Below are positions 47,467-55,523 of a stretch of DNA of 64,000 nucleotides, one piece after another. The notes below the pieces were generated by a model. The model had not been told where the DNA came from and did no database searches. It saw nothing but the letters and a program-made list of their open reading frames with translations. The position numbers and the translations under genes were made by a program. This DNA is from Marisediminitalea aggregata. Lineage in GTDB: Bacteria > Pseudomonadota > Gammaproteobacteria > Enterobacterales > Alteromonadaceae. The number at the start of each line of letters is the position of its first letter. Within the stretch, counting starts at the first letter, position 1. The DNA lies in assembly GCF_900129565.1 (NCBI RefSeq), contig NZ_FQWD01000009.1, positions 1 through 64,000 on the forward strand. Direction: 5' to 3'.

Positions 47467-50259
47467 ATGAGCAAGGTAAGCACTATGAAGAACAGGTCGT
47501 TACATCGCCGGGTACTTATTTCGGCATTAGTTATGGGGCTGAGTGCCACGTCTTTAGGAGGCTGTGGGCAGAAAACCAGTGAAGAACATCTACTCGCCGC
47601 CCGCCAATTTATAGAAGCCCAGGACACAGAATCGGCGATCCTGGAATTTAAAAACGCGATCCAAAAAAATCCTCAGGATCCGAATCCCCGCTTCGAACTC
47701 GGACAACTTTATGCCAATCAGGGCAGTTATGCGGCTGCTGAGAAAGAATTAAATCGTGCATTAGAATTAGGTTATGACGTCGCAGAAGTCATTCCTCTGC
47801 TGACCCTGGCCTATCAGGAAACCAATGCGGAAGTCGCTCTGTCGGAGATCGATCACAGTGTGGATGGCCTGACCGCGGTTAAGCGCGCAGAAGTCAGTTT
47901 TTATAAACTGGAAGCGTTAATTAAGCTCGAGAAAAAAGCGGAAGCGCGCCAGTTGATCGACGAGATCCGTCAGTTGGACACCAACAGTGTGTTCAAAGGG
48001 TTGGCATTAGCGTATGAAAGCATGCTGGATGAACAGTACGAGAAAACGCTAACTCAGGTAGAGGCACTTCGCGAACAGTCACCATTGAATAAAAATGTAC
48101 TGCAGTTGTTAGCACGCCTGAATTTGTATCTGGAGAAGCCCGATCAGGCGATTGAAGCTTATCAGGCCTATGTAAAAGCGTATCCGGAAGATGCTGAAAC
48201 CTCGTTTATTTTGTCTGCGTTGTTGATGGACAACAAGCGTTATGACGAAGCAGAACCACTGGTAGATAAATTACTGACCAAGAGCGCAGGCAATCCGCTT
48301 CTGAACCAGTACAAAGCGGTTATCGAAGTCAGGGCCGGTGAGTTTGCCAGTGCATTGAAACACGTAGAAACGGCCATTCAGGGCGGAAGAACGGATCCTC
48401 TGGCTCGTCTTGTAGGCGGTTACAGTGCCTACCAACTGAAAGACTACGCAGCGGCTACGCGCCATTTATCGATGATTGCATCGAATCTGCCTAAGACCCA
48501 CCCTGCTTTACGTATGCTGGCCGATAGCCTTTTATATCAAGGCAATAACGAGGAAGCGCTGGATGTACTAAGTCGCGTAGATGGTGATTTCAGTACCGAT
48601 GCTACCCTGTTTTCTAAAGCGGGCTACAAACTACTTCAAGACGGCAATGTTGTTGATGCACAGACAATGATTGAGCGGTCGGCCGAACTGGCAACTACGG
48701 CTGAGGATTTAACCCGAATAGGGGTACTGCAACTTTCATTAAACGATGCAGATGGCATTCTGAATCTGGAAGAAGCGGTGAAAAAAGCGCCCGAGGTGTC
48801 AAGTGGTCAACAGACCCTGGCGAATGCTTACATCGCGACCAAGCAATTCGATAAAGCCTTAGGCGTTGCGCAAGAGTGGAAGGAAAAAGAACCCCAAAAC
48901 CCGGAGCCCTGGCTGACCATTGCGCAGGTGAGCATTTTAAAGAATGACTTTGAGGCGGCAACAAAAGCCATTGAAACTGCCGAGTCACTGGACCCGCAAA
49001 ACATCAAAGCTAAATTGCAGCGCGTGTCTATTTCGCTAAATCAGAAAAAGGTCGATGAGGCGCTGTCTTATCTGAAGCAGGCTCTGGATATCGAACCGAC
49101 GCACCAGTCAGCACTGGCCATGTATTACATGATCATGAAACAAGCTGGCAAAGCGAATGAAGGCATTGATTACATAAAGGAAATAGCCTCGCGTAATCCC
49201 GACTCGGTCACGCCTAACATTGTGCTTGCGCGTGTTTTGTTGAGTGAAAATCGCTACGAAGAAGGCTTGAGCGCGATAAACAAAGTCCCGCAAAGCTATG
49301 ACGTGCCAATGCCTTACTGGGATACCAAAGGCCGCCTGTTGCTTGCGAACAACAAAGTGAATGAAGCCAAAGAGCTGTATTCAGAATGGTTGAAGGTATC
49401 GCCAAATAACAAAACGGCAACCCTGGGCCTGGTGATGATCCTGGATGTGCAAAATAAATTTGCAGACGCGTTGGATGTGACCAAGAAATTCCTTGAGAAA
49501 CGCCCGGATCGCCAAATCGACATCGTAAAATCGTACTTGCACGCCATGCTGCGTCAAATTCGAGAAGCGGAGGCTATTCTTAACAAGCTGACGGCAGAAG
49601 AACGGATGCTGCCATTTGTCCGTGGTGTAGAAGCCCGTCTGCAAATTTATCGCGAAGACTACGCGGATGCGGTGCCCAATGCACTGGCGGCTTATGAGGA
49701 AATCCCCAGCACCCGTAATTTGTTAGTCATTATGGCGGCGTATGAGTTAACGGGAAATAACGACAAGTCATTCGCGTTATTAAACACGTTTTTGGAAAAC
49801 AACCCCGACAACCTGCAGGCCAGATTGTTATACGCTGAGCGTATGATTCCGAAAGACCGCAAAGGCGCGATAACCGAATATCGCAAGGTTGTAAAAGATT
49901 GGCCGGATAATGCTATTGCGCTGAACAACCTGGCATTTTTGGAGCTGGAAGAAGGCATGTTGAGGGACGCCGAAAAGCATGCTCGCCAGGCACTTAAAGT
50001 GATTCCCAATGCGCCTGAAATTGCCGATACACTAGCGCAGATCCTGGTTGCTCAGGGAGAAATGGAAGACGCTAAAGAGGTATACGACGGCATTGTGGAC
50101 GACAACGTGCGCAGTGACGAAGTGTTCCTTAACTACGTCGAGTTATTGCTGAAGATGGATTTAAAAACGCTGGCAAACAGACGCCTTGGCAGCAGGGTAT
50201 TTGAAACACAAGAGTCGAAAGCGCGTGTCGCCGAGCTGAAGAAGACCTACAATATTTAA
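47467..50259 (+). CDS. prsT: PEP-CTERM/exosortase-system TPR lipoprotein PrsT
   Basis: The 930-residue protein has a signal peptide with lipobox 'ATSLGGC' and then about 20 TPR-like repeats (e.g. 'AILEFKNAIQKNPQDPNPRFELGQLYANQGSY', split in this text). It closely resembles the PrsT family (TIGR02917) that accompanies XrtA exosortase and PEP-CTERM proteins. An in-frame ATG at 47485 with AAGG eight bases upstream is an alternative start. No exosortase (xrtA/epsH), prsK or prsR gene is next to it, so it is an outlying member of the system. Confidence 0.85.
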   Translation: MSKVSTMKNRSLHRRVLISALVMGLSATSLGGCGQKTSEEHLLAARQFIEAQDTESAILEFKNAIQKNPQDPNPRFELGQLYANQGSYAAAEKELNRALELGYDVAEVIPLLTLAYQETNAEVALSEIDHSVDGLTAVKRAEVSFYKLEALIKLEKKAEARQLIDEIRQLDTNSVFKGLALAYESMLDEQYEKTLTQVEALREQSPLNKNVLQLLARLNLYLEKPDQAIEAYQAYVKAYPEDAETSFILSALLMDNKRYDEAEPLVDKLLTKSAGNPLLNQYKAVIEVRAGEFASALKHVETAIQGGRTDPLARLVGGYSAYQLKDYAAATRHLSMIASNLPKTHPALRMLADSLLYQGNNEEALDVLSRVDGDFSTDATLFSKAGYKLLQDGNVVDAQTMIERSAELATTAEDLTRIGVLQLSLNDADGILNLEEAVKKAPEVSSGQQTLANAYIATKQFDKALGVAQEWKEKEPQNPEPWLTIAQVSILKNDFEAATKAIETAESLDPQNIKAKLQRVSISLNQKKVDEALSYLKQALDIEPTHQSALAMYYMIMKQAGKANEGIDYIKEIASRNPDSVTPNIVLARVLLSENRYEEGLSAINKVPQSYDVPMPYWDTKGRLLLANNKVNEAKELYSEWLKVSPNNKTATLGLVMILDVQNKFADALDVTKKFLEKRPDRQIDIVKSYLHAMLRQIREAEAILNKLTAEERMLPFVRGVEARLQIYREDYADAVPNALAAYEEIPSTRNLLVIMAAYELTGNNDKSFALLNTFLENNPDNLQARLLYAERMIPKDRKGAITEYRKVVKDWPDNAIALNNLAFLELEEGMLRDAEKHARQALKVIPNAPEIADTLAQILVAQGEMEDAKEVYDGIVDDNVRSDEVFLNYVELLLKMDLKTLANRRLGSRVFETQESKARVAELKKTYNI

Positions 50260-50271
50260 TCTAAAAAAAGC

Positions 50272-50299
50272 AACGCCCGGTTAAACCGGGCGTTTTTTT
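50272..50299 (+). terminator. Strong Rho-independent terminator of prsT
   Basis: An inverted repeat of 11 bp (50272-50282 with 50284-50294) forms a GC-rich stem followed by seven T. It lies 12 bases after the prsT stop. Confidence 0.9.
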
Positions 50300-50320
50300 G
50301 TGCTGGACATAAACGTTACT

Positions 50321-50566
50321 TTATTCAGCTTTGTTGTTTATGCTTTGGTCCAATTTCTTTTCCAGTGCAGCCAACTGCTGAGCGATGTCCTTTAAAGTAG
50401 GCTCGTCCTTGTGCGCTTCACGCCAGGCCTTGGCGTTTTCTTCTTCCATCACGTTAACCACAATACCTATGACCATGTTAAGGAAGGCAAAGGCGGTAAA
50501 GAAAATAAAGCTCAGGTAATAGAACCAACTGAGAGGGTAGACCTTCATGGTTTCGTACATAACCTC
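50321..50566 (-). pseudogene. 3' fragment of a voltage-gated sodium channel gene
   Basis: About 81 residues encode the end of a NaChBac-type channel: 'VMYETMKVYPLSWFYYLSFI', then S6 ('FFTAFAFLNMVIGIVVNVMEEE') and a C-terminal coiled coil ('LKDIAQQLAALEKKLDQ'). The S1-S5, pore helix and filter part is found at 60984-61548 in the same orientation. The coding sequence upstream of the GAG codon ends in the element's inverted repeat (50568-50582). Joining the two parts gives a normal-length channel of about 270 residues. This fragment has no own start other than a chance GTG made by the element end. Confidence 0.9.
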
Positions 50567-50567
50567 T

Positions 50568-50582
50568 ATCACCGTTACACAT
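50568..50582 (+). repeat. Left terminal inverted repeat
   Basis: 'atcaccgttacacat' reads inward from the left junction. Its reverse complement matches the right end (60969-60983) at 13 of 15 positions. It lies directly against the channel fragment. Confidence 0.8.
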
Positions 50583-50662
50583 CGTTTATATGAGAAAATT
50601 GCGAAACACCTTTAACAACGGGGCTTCCAGCCATTTTTACATTTTCTCAGGCGAGGGCGGCG

Positions 50663-50709
50663 AAAAGTTGAGAAAAACTCATGAACTTTGATTGAAATTC
50701 TCAACTTTT
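50663..50709 (-). terminator. Hairpin terminator and subterminal GTTGAGAA repeats
   Basis: A perfect 12-bp stem (aaaagttgagaa 50663-50674 with ttctcaactttt 50698-50709) ends in T-rich sequence downstream of the small gene at 50708. The stem is made of two inverted copies of GTTGAGAA. A further copy (ttctcaac, 60927-60934) lies about 50 bases from the right end of the element, so these could also be binding sites for a transposition protein. Confidence 0.55.
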
Positions 50710-50944
50710 ATAATGATACGGTAATTGTTTTAAAGCCGATGTCATGTGCGTTTTTGATGGCAGCATCTGTCGTTTTGAACACGCGAGGTTCACCTTTCGT
50801 TCGTTGCCCACTAATATGATATTGCTTTGACTTGTCTTTAGCATCAAACACAACCGTATAGCCTGTATCCATCATTGCCTTGGTCACAGTTGCTGTTTTA
50901 AGTGCGCCATTGTCAAATAACACCTTTAGCTCTTTGATTTCCAT
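50708..50944 (-). CDS. Small plasmid/ICE-type protein, 78 aa
   Basis: This protein ('MEIKELKVLFDNGALKTATV' at the start) contains the pattern 'YHISGQRTKGEPRVFKTTDA' and a final 'GFKTITVSL'. It resembles small proteins often annotated on plasmids and integrative elements as ParC-like or RepB-like, with no proven function. The ATG at 50944 has GGAG five bases before it. It is the first cargo gene at the left end and is followed by a hairpin. Function unknown. Confidence 0.65.
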   Translation of the reverse strand: MEIKELKVLFDNGALKTATVTKAMMDTGYTVVFDAKDKSKQYHISGQRTKGEPRVFKTTDAAIKNAHDIGFKTITVSL

Positions 50945-51134
50945 ACTCACTCCATAGTGGATTATTACGCCGTTTTCAAAAACGATATACTACATGTCAT
51001 AATTGGATTTTGATTGTATATCATATTGCGCATCTGAGGAATCATTTTTCGATTTTGATTTCCGGTGCAAGGTGTCTTCATTTGGCTTGTTGCCAATAAG
51101 GTGTATATTTAGCATTCACATTGGGGGCTGAGCG

Positions 51135-51350
51135 ATGGAAACCGAAGACGTAGATAGAATCATCAATATTGCAGTAAAAGCATGTTATGACGCGACTTTA
51201 GCAGTTCACAGAGCAGCGCGTGTTTATGGAACGCTCTTGATTATTGAAAGGGATGGAGTGCCGGAGGGCGTTTCGCCACTATCTGACAAGGAAGTGAGGG
51301 AGCGATTAAATAGCCTTAAAGGTGACTCCATGTTGATGATAAATATGTAG
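51135..51350 (+). CDS. Hypothetical protein, 71 aa
   Basis: I do not recognise this small protein. It has a helical N-terminal half ('DVDRIINIAVKACYDATLAV') and a charged C-terminal half ('LSDKEVRERLNSL'). The ATG is preceded by a G-rich stretch (gggggctgagcg) that can serve as ribosome site. No membrane segment or signal peptide. It lies in the left cargo zone of the element, followed by a palindrome that could end its transcript. Confidence 0.5.
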   Translation: METEDVDRIINIAVKACYDATLAVHRAARVYGTLLIIERDGVPEGVSPLSDKEVRERLNSLKGDSMLMINM

Positions 51351-51357
51351 TTTATGC

Positions 51358-51392
51358 AATTATGCTTAAAGCATAATGCTTCAAGCATAATT
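51358..51392. repeat. Nested palindrome
   Basis: aattatgctt (51358-51367) pairs with aagcataatt (51383-51392), and the interior (aagcataatgctt) is itself palindromic. It could form a long AT-rich hairpin or cruciform just after the 71-residue gene; a terminator or protein-binding site. Confidence 0.6.
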
Positions 51393-51433
51393 GAGGTTTT
51401 AGGACATCACTTTAACTCGAAAATGAGGCCAAC

Positions 51434-51520
51434 ATGCCAGCAGAATTAATATTTTTACTGCCCCTGAGTTTGCTTATCGGCGGTGCAGCGTGGGTGTATT
51501 ACCGTCAAAAGCAGAAGTAG
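51434..51520 (+). CDS. Tiny membrane protein, 28 aa
   Basis: The frame encodes a short hydrophobic protein (helix 'LIFLLPLSLLIGGAAWVYY') with a basic end 'RQKQK'. GAGG stands five bases before the ATG. Small single-helix proteins of this kind occur next to toxins, transporters or as orphans; no function can be assigned. Twenty-five bases separate it from the next small gene. Confidence 0.45.
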   Translation: MPAELIFLLPLSLLIGGAAWVYYRQKQK

Positions 51521-51545
51521 CACCGCAATTGAGGATAGTCGGCTC

Positions 51546-51743
51546 ATGAAGATGACCTACGATGATTATCTCGGCCAAGCAAAGATACTTGCTAAAGCTG
51601 GGCATAATCGCTCGGACGTGTTGAAAGCACTCAGGACGCTATATCTGTTAAACGATGGGGATTTAAACCCCAAGGATGAGCTTGGGGTTCTTATTGCAGA
51701 CATTGAGAACGGTAAACATAGTAAGATGTTCCAAACACTTTAA
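51546..51743 (+). CDS. Hypothetical protein, 65 aa
   Basis: I do not recognise this protein. It starts 'MKMTYDDYLGQAKILAKAGH' and continues as a mostly helical charged protein ('SDVLKALRTLYLLNDGDL'). The chosen ATG at 51546 has GAGG eleven bases upstream; a second ATG two codons later is possible. An open frame extends further upstream (to 51483) into the tiny membrane gene but lacks a ribosome site. It is part of the plus-strand string of small cargo genes. Confidence 0.5.
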   Translation: MKMTYDDYLGQAKILAKAGHNRSDVLKALRTLYLLNDGDLNPKDELGVLIADIENGKHSKMFQTL

Positions 51744-52100
51744 GAGGTAAATGCAATGGATTTATTTGAACAAGTTTTAACTTAATCTGGCAAAAAATAA
51801 AGTAGGATTCTATCTGTTCTGACACTTCAGCGTTTGGTCAAAAGCGGACATTCTGAACGAAAAATTTAAAAAGCAACAATTTTAATTCAGCCGCTTCATA
51901 ACCTGATTTATTTATGGCTATATAAACTTTAGTCTATGTCAAAAATCTTTACAGCATACATTTAAGCTAAAGGTAAGATAACTATAAAATTATTATGTTT
52001 CAGTGAATTAATTTATCAGGAACAGTTATTGCTTGAGATTTTCTTGTACTAAAATTAAAAAATAAAATATGTTATTCAAGTTCATATAAAAGGAAGTTAC
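51744..52100. other. AT-rich intergenic stretch in the element cargo
   Basis: These 357 bases hold no complete gene. A nine-codon frame with a good ribosome site (51756-51785, MDLFEQVLT) may be the start of a decayed gene. The remainder is AT-rich and probably contains the promoter of the PEP-CTERM gene. Confidence 0.55.
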
Positions 52101-52772
52101 ATGAAATACTTCAAATATTCCCTTCTAATTGTGACACTGGTAATCCCTAGCCTAGCGACCGCAGCTTTAATTACAGAAACTTGGCAATCCACAATTCGGA
52201 CGGTATCCAATACAACAGCTTTCAATGTGGGAGATGTAATACAATGGACTGTTACTTATGATGATACGTCAACTGTTATGCATTTTTATTTGGATGGCTC
52301 AGATGGAGTTGCTGGCACTGGTGACGACATTCTTGACTCGACACCCGTTATCGACTGCCCGGATGGCGAATATTGCGGGCAATATTCTTTGTTTTCTGAC
52401 GCTGTATTTGGTGGCTTAGAAAACTTTACTGCCCCGTTATTAGCTGAATTTGCCTCTAATGGCCATACCGTTAGAGATGCGGCGGATGTTAATATCAGTG
52501 CCTTATTTAGGTATACCTCCGGTGAAGTAAGTATGGCGCTGGTGCGCGACGAATTGAATTTTTTAATAGATATGTCAACGCCCGTTGAAAACGGTTGGCA
52601 ATATTTGGCATTAGCTTACACGTCTTCTGGCGGAGCGAAGAATTGGGTAGTTTTATCATTTGAAAGCGAGATAGTTGACCTACATTCATCGGTTATATCA
52701 GAACCTTCAAGTGTCACAATTTTTTGCTTGGTATTTATGGGGTTGGTGGCGAGAAAAGTTCGTCGAGGCTAA
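52101..52772 (+). CDS. PEP-CTERM-type secreted protein
   Basis: The 223-residue protein has a signal peptide (about 1-21, 'SLLIVTLVIPSLATA'). A calcium-site-like acidic loop 'DGSDGVAGTGDD' lies near residue 60-75. The C-terminus has the three parts of a PEP-CTERM sorting signal: 'ISEPSSV', a hydrophobic helix 'TIFCLVFMGLVA' and a basic end 'RKVRRG'. Such proteins are processed by exosortase and exported to the surface or matrix. AGGA lies six bases before the ATG. It is a cargo gene of the element, while the exosortase-related prsT is just outside it. The first proline of PEP is replaced by serine. Confidence 0.75.
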   Translation: MKYFKYSLLIVTLVIPSLATAALITETWQSTIRTVSNTTAFNVGDVIQWTVTYDDTSTVMHFYLDGSDGVAGTGDDILDSTPVIDCPDGEYCGQYSLFSDAVFGGLENFTAPLLAEFASNGHTVRDAADVNISALFRYTSGEVSMALVRDELNFLIDMSTPVENGWQYLALAYTSSGGAKNWVVLSFESEIVDLHSSVISEPSSVTIFCLVFMGLVARKVRRG

Positions 52773-52887
52773 CATCCGCTATTCGCTCTTTTCGGACATT
52801 AACTTGTTGCGGACTGTCTGATTTGGTTGAACTCAAAATCCTAAACTGTCAGGTCGTGTATGAGTCAGTACAAATAACTTATTTGAG

Positions 52888-53208
52888 CTAGCGCTTTAAA
52901 TATTCTTCCTTGTATTTTATGTATCCTTGGTTAATCAAAGACCATGAATCTTCGACTATTTTTATTGCTTCATCATTTATGTATAGTGCGTGACGTATGT
53001 ACGTTTCCAGAGACTCACTATCACTGTCTTTCATTCTCTCAGTTAGCGCTTTTAATCTCCCTTGATTAGATTTCAAAGCGTGCCAATCATGCCCAGCAAC
53101 AAGTCGTGCTAGTCCGATCTCAAATTCGTTGAATTCATGGCCGCTGACTGATTCTAAATTAGCTCTTAGTGAGTCTCGTTTGGATAGATATAACTCCCTC
53201 TGTTCCAT
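52888..53208 (-). CDS. Hypothetical protein, 106 aa (downstream of ApeA-like gene)
   Basis: I do not recognise this protein. It is helical and strongly charged ('MEQRELYLSKRDSLRANLES', 'RLKALTERMKDSDSESLETY'), with no signal peptide or membrane segment. It is the third gene of the minus-strand set after the HEPN gene and the 61-residue gene, 19 bases after the latter. Its AT-rich base use is like its neighbours. It could be part of the defence operon; this is inferred from position only. Confidence 0.55.
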   Translation of the reverse strand: MEQRELYLSKRDSLRANLESVSGHEFNEFEIGLARLVAGHDWHALKSNQGRLKALTERMKDSDSESLETYIRHALYINDEAIKIVEDSWSLINQGYIKYKEEYLKR

Positions 53209-53227
53209 TAAATAAGTAACAGCTGAA

Positions 53228-53413
53228 TCAAGGCATCTTTTTTTGTTCTATTAACCTTTCGTTTTCTTCAAAAATATAGATGAAATTATCTCGAATTTCT
53301 CTGGCATTCTCGTAACAAATGTGAACAAAATGCTCGTAATGTTTGTCTTTTCTTTTGTTTCCAATTTCTAGTAGTTTTATCAAACCATTGAATAAGTCTA
53401 AATATTCCTTCAA
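53228..53413 (-). CDS. Hypothetical protein, 61 aa (downstream of ApeA-like gene)
   Basis: A small helical charged protein beginning 'MKEYLDLFNGLIKLLEIGNK', rich in Lys, Glu and aromatic residues ('YEHFVHICYENAREIRDNF'). The start codon is TTG (53413) with AAGGA seven bases upstream. It lies 65 bases after the HEPN gene. No family is recognised. It may be a regulator or partner of the HEPN protein. Confidence 0.5.
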   Translation of the reverse strand: MKEYLDLFNGLIKLLEIGNKRKDKHYEHFVHICYENAREIRDNFIYIFEENERLIEQKKMP

Positions 53414-53478
53414 CTCTCATTCCTTTTAATTTATATAAGTTGCCACTGTAGAAATTTTCTTACTAGCATAAGCCAGTT

Positions 53479-54936
53479 TTAAGGTTTGCTTTTTAATTTA
53501 TCTTTCAGTATGCGAAGGTCATCAATTATAGTTTTTTCTAAAAAGTGCATTTTGTGCCCCTCGTTCCATATTTTAACATTTTCACCTGACCATCCACCTT
53601 CAATTAATTCGCTCCAGCCGTAGATGTACTCAAATGTGTCCGTAAATAAACTCTGAAATTCAAAAGGGTCTATCTTTTCAAATAGCTTATCTTTCCCTGA
53701 GCCGTGGACAAAGAAGTTTCTAACTAAAATGGCTTTACGCACAATATATCTCAAGTCATCCGCGCTCAAAGGTCTCGACTTCTGGTGCAATTCCAGAACG
53801 TTTATTCGCTCGAAAACCCTATCTTTTAGGGACTTCCGAGAAATATTAGATATCGAGTACAGTAAGGATTGTTTGATCTCATCAAAGTCCTCAAAGTCTG
53901 ACCTGATTCTTGAGTCAAGCTCCTCAAGTAGTTTAGAGGAGCCTTCAGGTAGCTTTTTCTTTTCTTCACCTATGGGGGAAGGGAATATGTCGAAGAGGTT
54001 TGCTACAGCAATAAGCCTACTAGGTGAATAACCTTCTTGGAAGTATGAGCCATAGAAACTATATCTAACAGTATCTCTTTCCTCTTTATCGAACCAATTT
54101 TCTAGGATGCACAAGAATTCTTCACCATTAACATCGACCAAAGGGTCTGATGTGAAGCTTATTTTCGTATCTTCGCCCCAGTTGTAATTGCTATGGTAAA
54201 CCAATAATTCCTGGTGTTCATCTTCGCAGTCTTTTTTTAAACTAATATCTCCAAAGTGAAGTCCAGTTCCACTAACGAATCGCAAAAAAAATGAAAGTTT
54301 ATAGGCTCTTTCAAAAACTTCTTCTAATAATAAAGGCTCTTCAAAATCAATATTCACTACTACTTTATTTTTAATACTTACACCGTTGATACTATAGCCT
54401 CCGCCAGTGCTTAACCTGTTGCTTGCACTAACTTTTCCAATCTTTGTATCTTGGCTGAAGATTTCAAAATTCCCATCAAAGTAAGCTATTATGGCTCTTT
54501 CATTTGGTTCTAATTCTTCATGATAATCTTGTTTTTTTAAAGCTGATAGCAATTCATCGTTGGGAAAGTTTATATAATCGAATCCACTGTGCCTAGGGAT
54601 TATGCGTTCTGCGTTATCTATAGTTAAAGAGATTGATTTGAATAAGTCTTCGGAAGGAGATATCTTGCTATCTCCAACTATCATTAAGTGTGAATATATT
54701 TTTGCATCAAAAGATGCTGTTTGGCCGTACCTGTGCTGGCTTGTATTTCCTAAACAATTTATAAGTGAAATATACTTTCCTTCAGACGTTTTTCCATATA
54801 TGTCTGAGTGACTTTCCACATTGAAAAACTCGGATGACCAGCAATTGAATTCTTTTGATCCATCTTCTGTATTGAGTATTCCCGATACATTATCATTGCA
54901 GCCAACCTGAAAACTTCCCTTAATAATTTCTCTCAT
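53479..54936 (-). CDS. ApeA-like HEPN-domain antiphage protein
   Basis: The 485-residue protein has an N-terminal beta-rich region (about 1-200) like the ApeA N-terminal domain ('GILNTEDGSKEFNCWSSEFF' region), a middle helical part, and a C-terminal HEPN domain with the RNase motif R-x4-H ('RNFFVH', R406 and H411). ApeA is an abortive-infection antiphage protein in which the HEPN domain acts as an RNase. Gene order, AT-rich sequence and location in a mobile element fit a defence cargo. AAAGGA lies seven bases before the ATG. Assignment is by recognition of layout and motif, not by search. Confidence 0.7.
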   Translation of the reverse strand: MREIIKGSFQVGCNDNVSGILNTEDGSKEFNCWSSEFFNVESHSDIYGKTSEGKYISLINCLGNTSQHRYGQTASFDAKIYSHLMIVGDSKISPSEDLFKSISLTIDNAERIIPRHSGFDYINFPNDELLSALKKQDYHEELEPNERAIIAYFDGNFEIFSQDTKIGKVSASNRLSTGGGYSINGVSIKNKVVVNIDFEEPLLLEEVFERAYKLSFFLRFVSGTGLHFGDISLKKDCEDEHQELLVYHSNYNWGEDTKISFTSDPLVDVNGEEFLCILENWFDKEERDTVRYSFYGSYFQEGYSPSRLIAVANLFDIFPSPIGEEKKKLPEGSSKLLEELDSRIRSDFEDFDEIKQSLLYSISNISRKSLKDRVFERINVLELHQKSRPLSADDLRYIVRKAILVRNFFVHGSGKDKLFEKIDPFEFQSLFTDTFEYIYGWSELIEGGWSGENVKIWNEGHKMHFLEKTIIDDLRILKDKLKSKP

Positions 54937-55066
54937 TGATTTTTCCTTTTGAGTGAGCGCTACCAGTCTGTTATATAACGTTATAGTCCTTTCACTTGCT
55001 TATGAATTTCATGTTTACGTAAGAATCGGTTAGGAATGTCAAAATCAAAATATGATGCAGCATATC

Positions 55067-55522
55067 TTATTTTTGATTTTTACTTGATAGGCTCACGACA
55101 TTGTTGTGGCGTAGTTCATCTTGCAGCTCATACACCCTGAACATAAGGGTACTGATTTGCTTTTCTAGCAACTTCCTTGCAACGTCTGAATCATCACGTT
55201 CCTTCCGGTACTGCTCCTTCAGGGCGATTTCTTTTTTTAGCTTTCCTCTGAGCTTATCCGTATCGCTCAGGTTTTCTGTCGTGCCCGACTTTAATTGCTC
55301 TGCGAGCGGATCGTAATTCTCGTTGTATTTTGCAATTGCTGGCTCAGCTACCTTCTCAACGAAGTCCTTAAACTTGTTTATGTAGCTATGACTTAAGCCT
55401 GCTTCTTTGTTTATCTTGTTCAATGATAACTTGCCGACCTTCTCCAGGCGTTCTGGTTTGCCATCTAGTAATCGCTGTAAAGCCGCTCGCAATCTGCCTT
55501 CGGTTAATTTTCTCGATGCCAT
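55067..55522 (-). CDS. Small coiled-coil protein of the recombinase module (Srap/TnpC-like)
   Basis: The 151-residue protein has a helix-turn-helix-like part (about 30-55, 'LSLNKINKEAGLSHSYINKF') and a long C-terminal coiled coil (about 85-145). The start is one base after the stop of the intB-like gene. Small coiled-coil auxiliaries occupy the same place in Tn554 (TnpC) and in strand-biased circularizing elements (Srap). A role in controlling recombination is inferred from this. A GmtX relationship is also possible. Confidence 0.65.
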   Translation of the reverse strand: MASRKLTEGRLRAALQRLLDGKPERLEKVGKLSLNKINKEAGLSHSYINKFKDFVEKVAEPAIAKYNENYDPLAEQLKSGTTENLSDTDKLRGKLKKEIALKEQYRKERDDSDVARKLLEKQISTLMFRVYELQDELRHNNVVSLSSKNQK

Positions 55523-55523
55523 G

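Noticed and set aside
47322..47627. Possible 102-codon N-terminal extension of deaD
   Set aside because: The extension overlaps the prsT start, is not protein-like, and the ATG at 47321 gives the standard family N-terminus.
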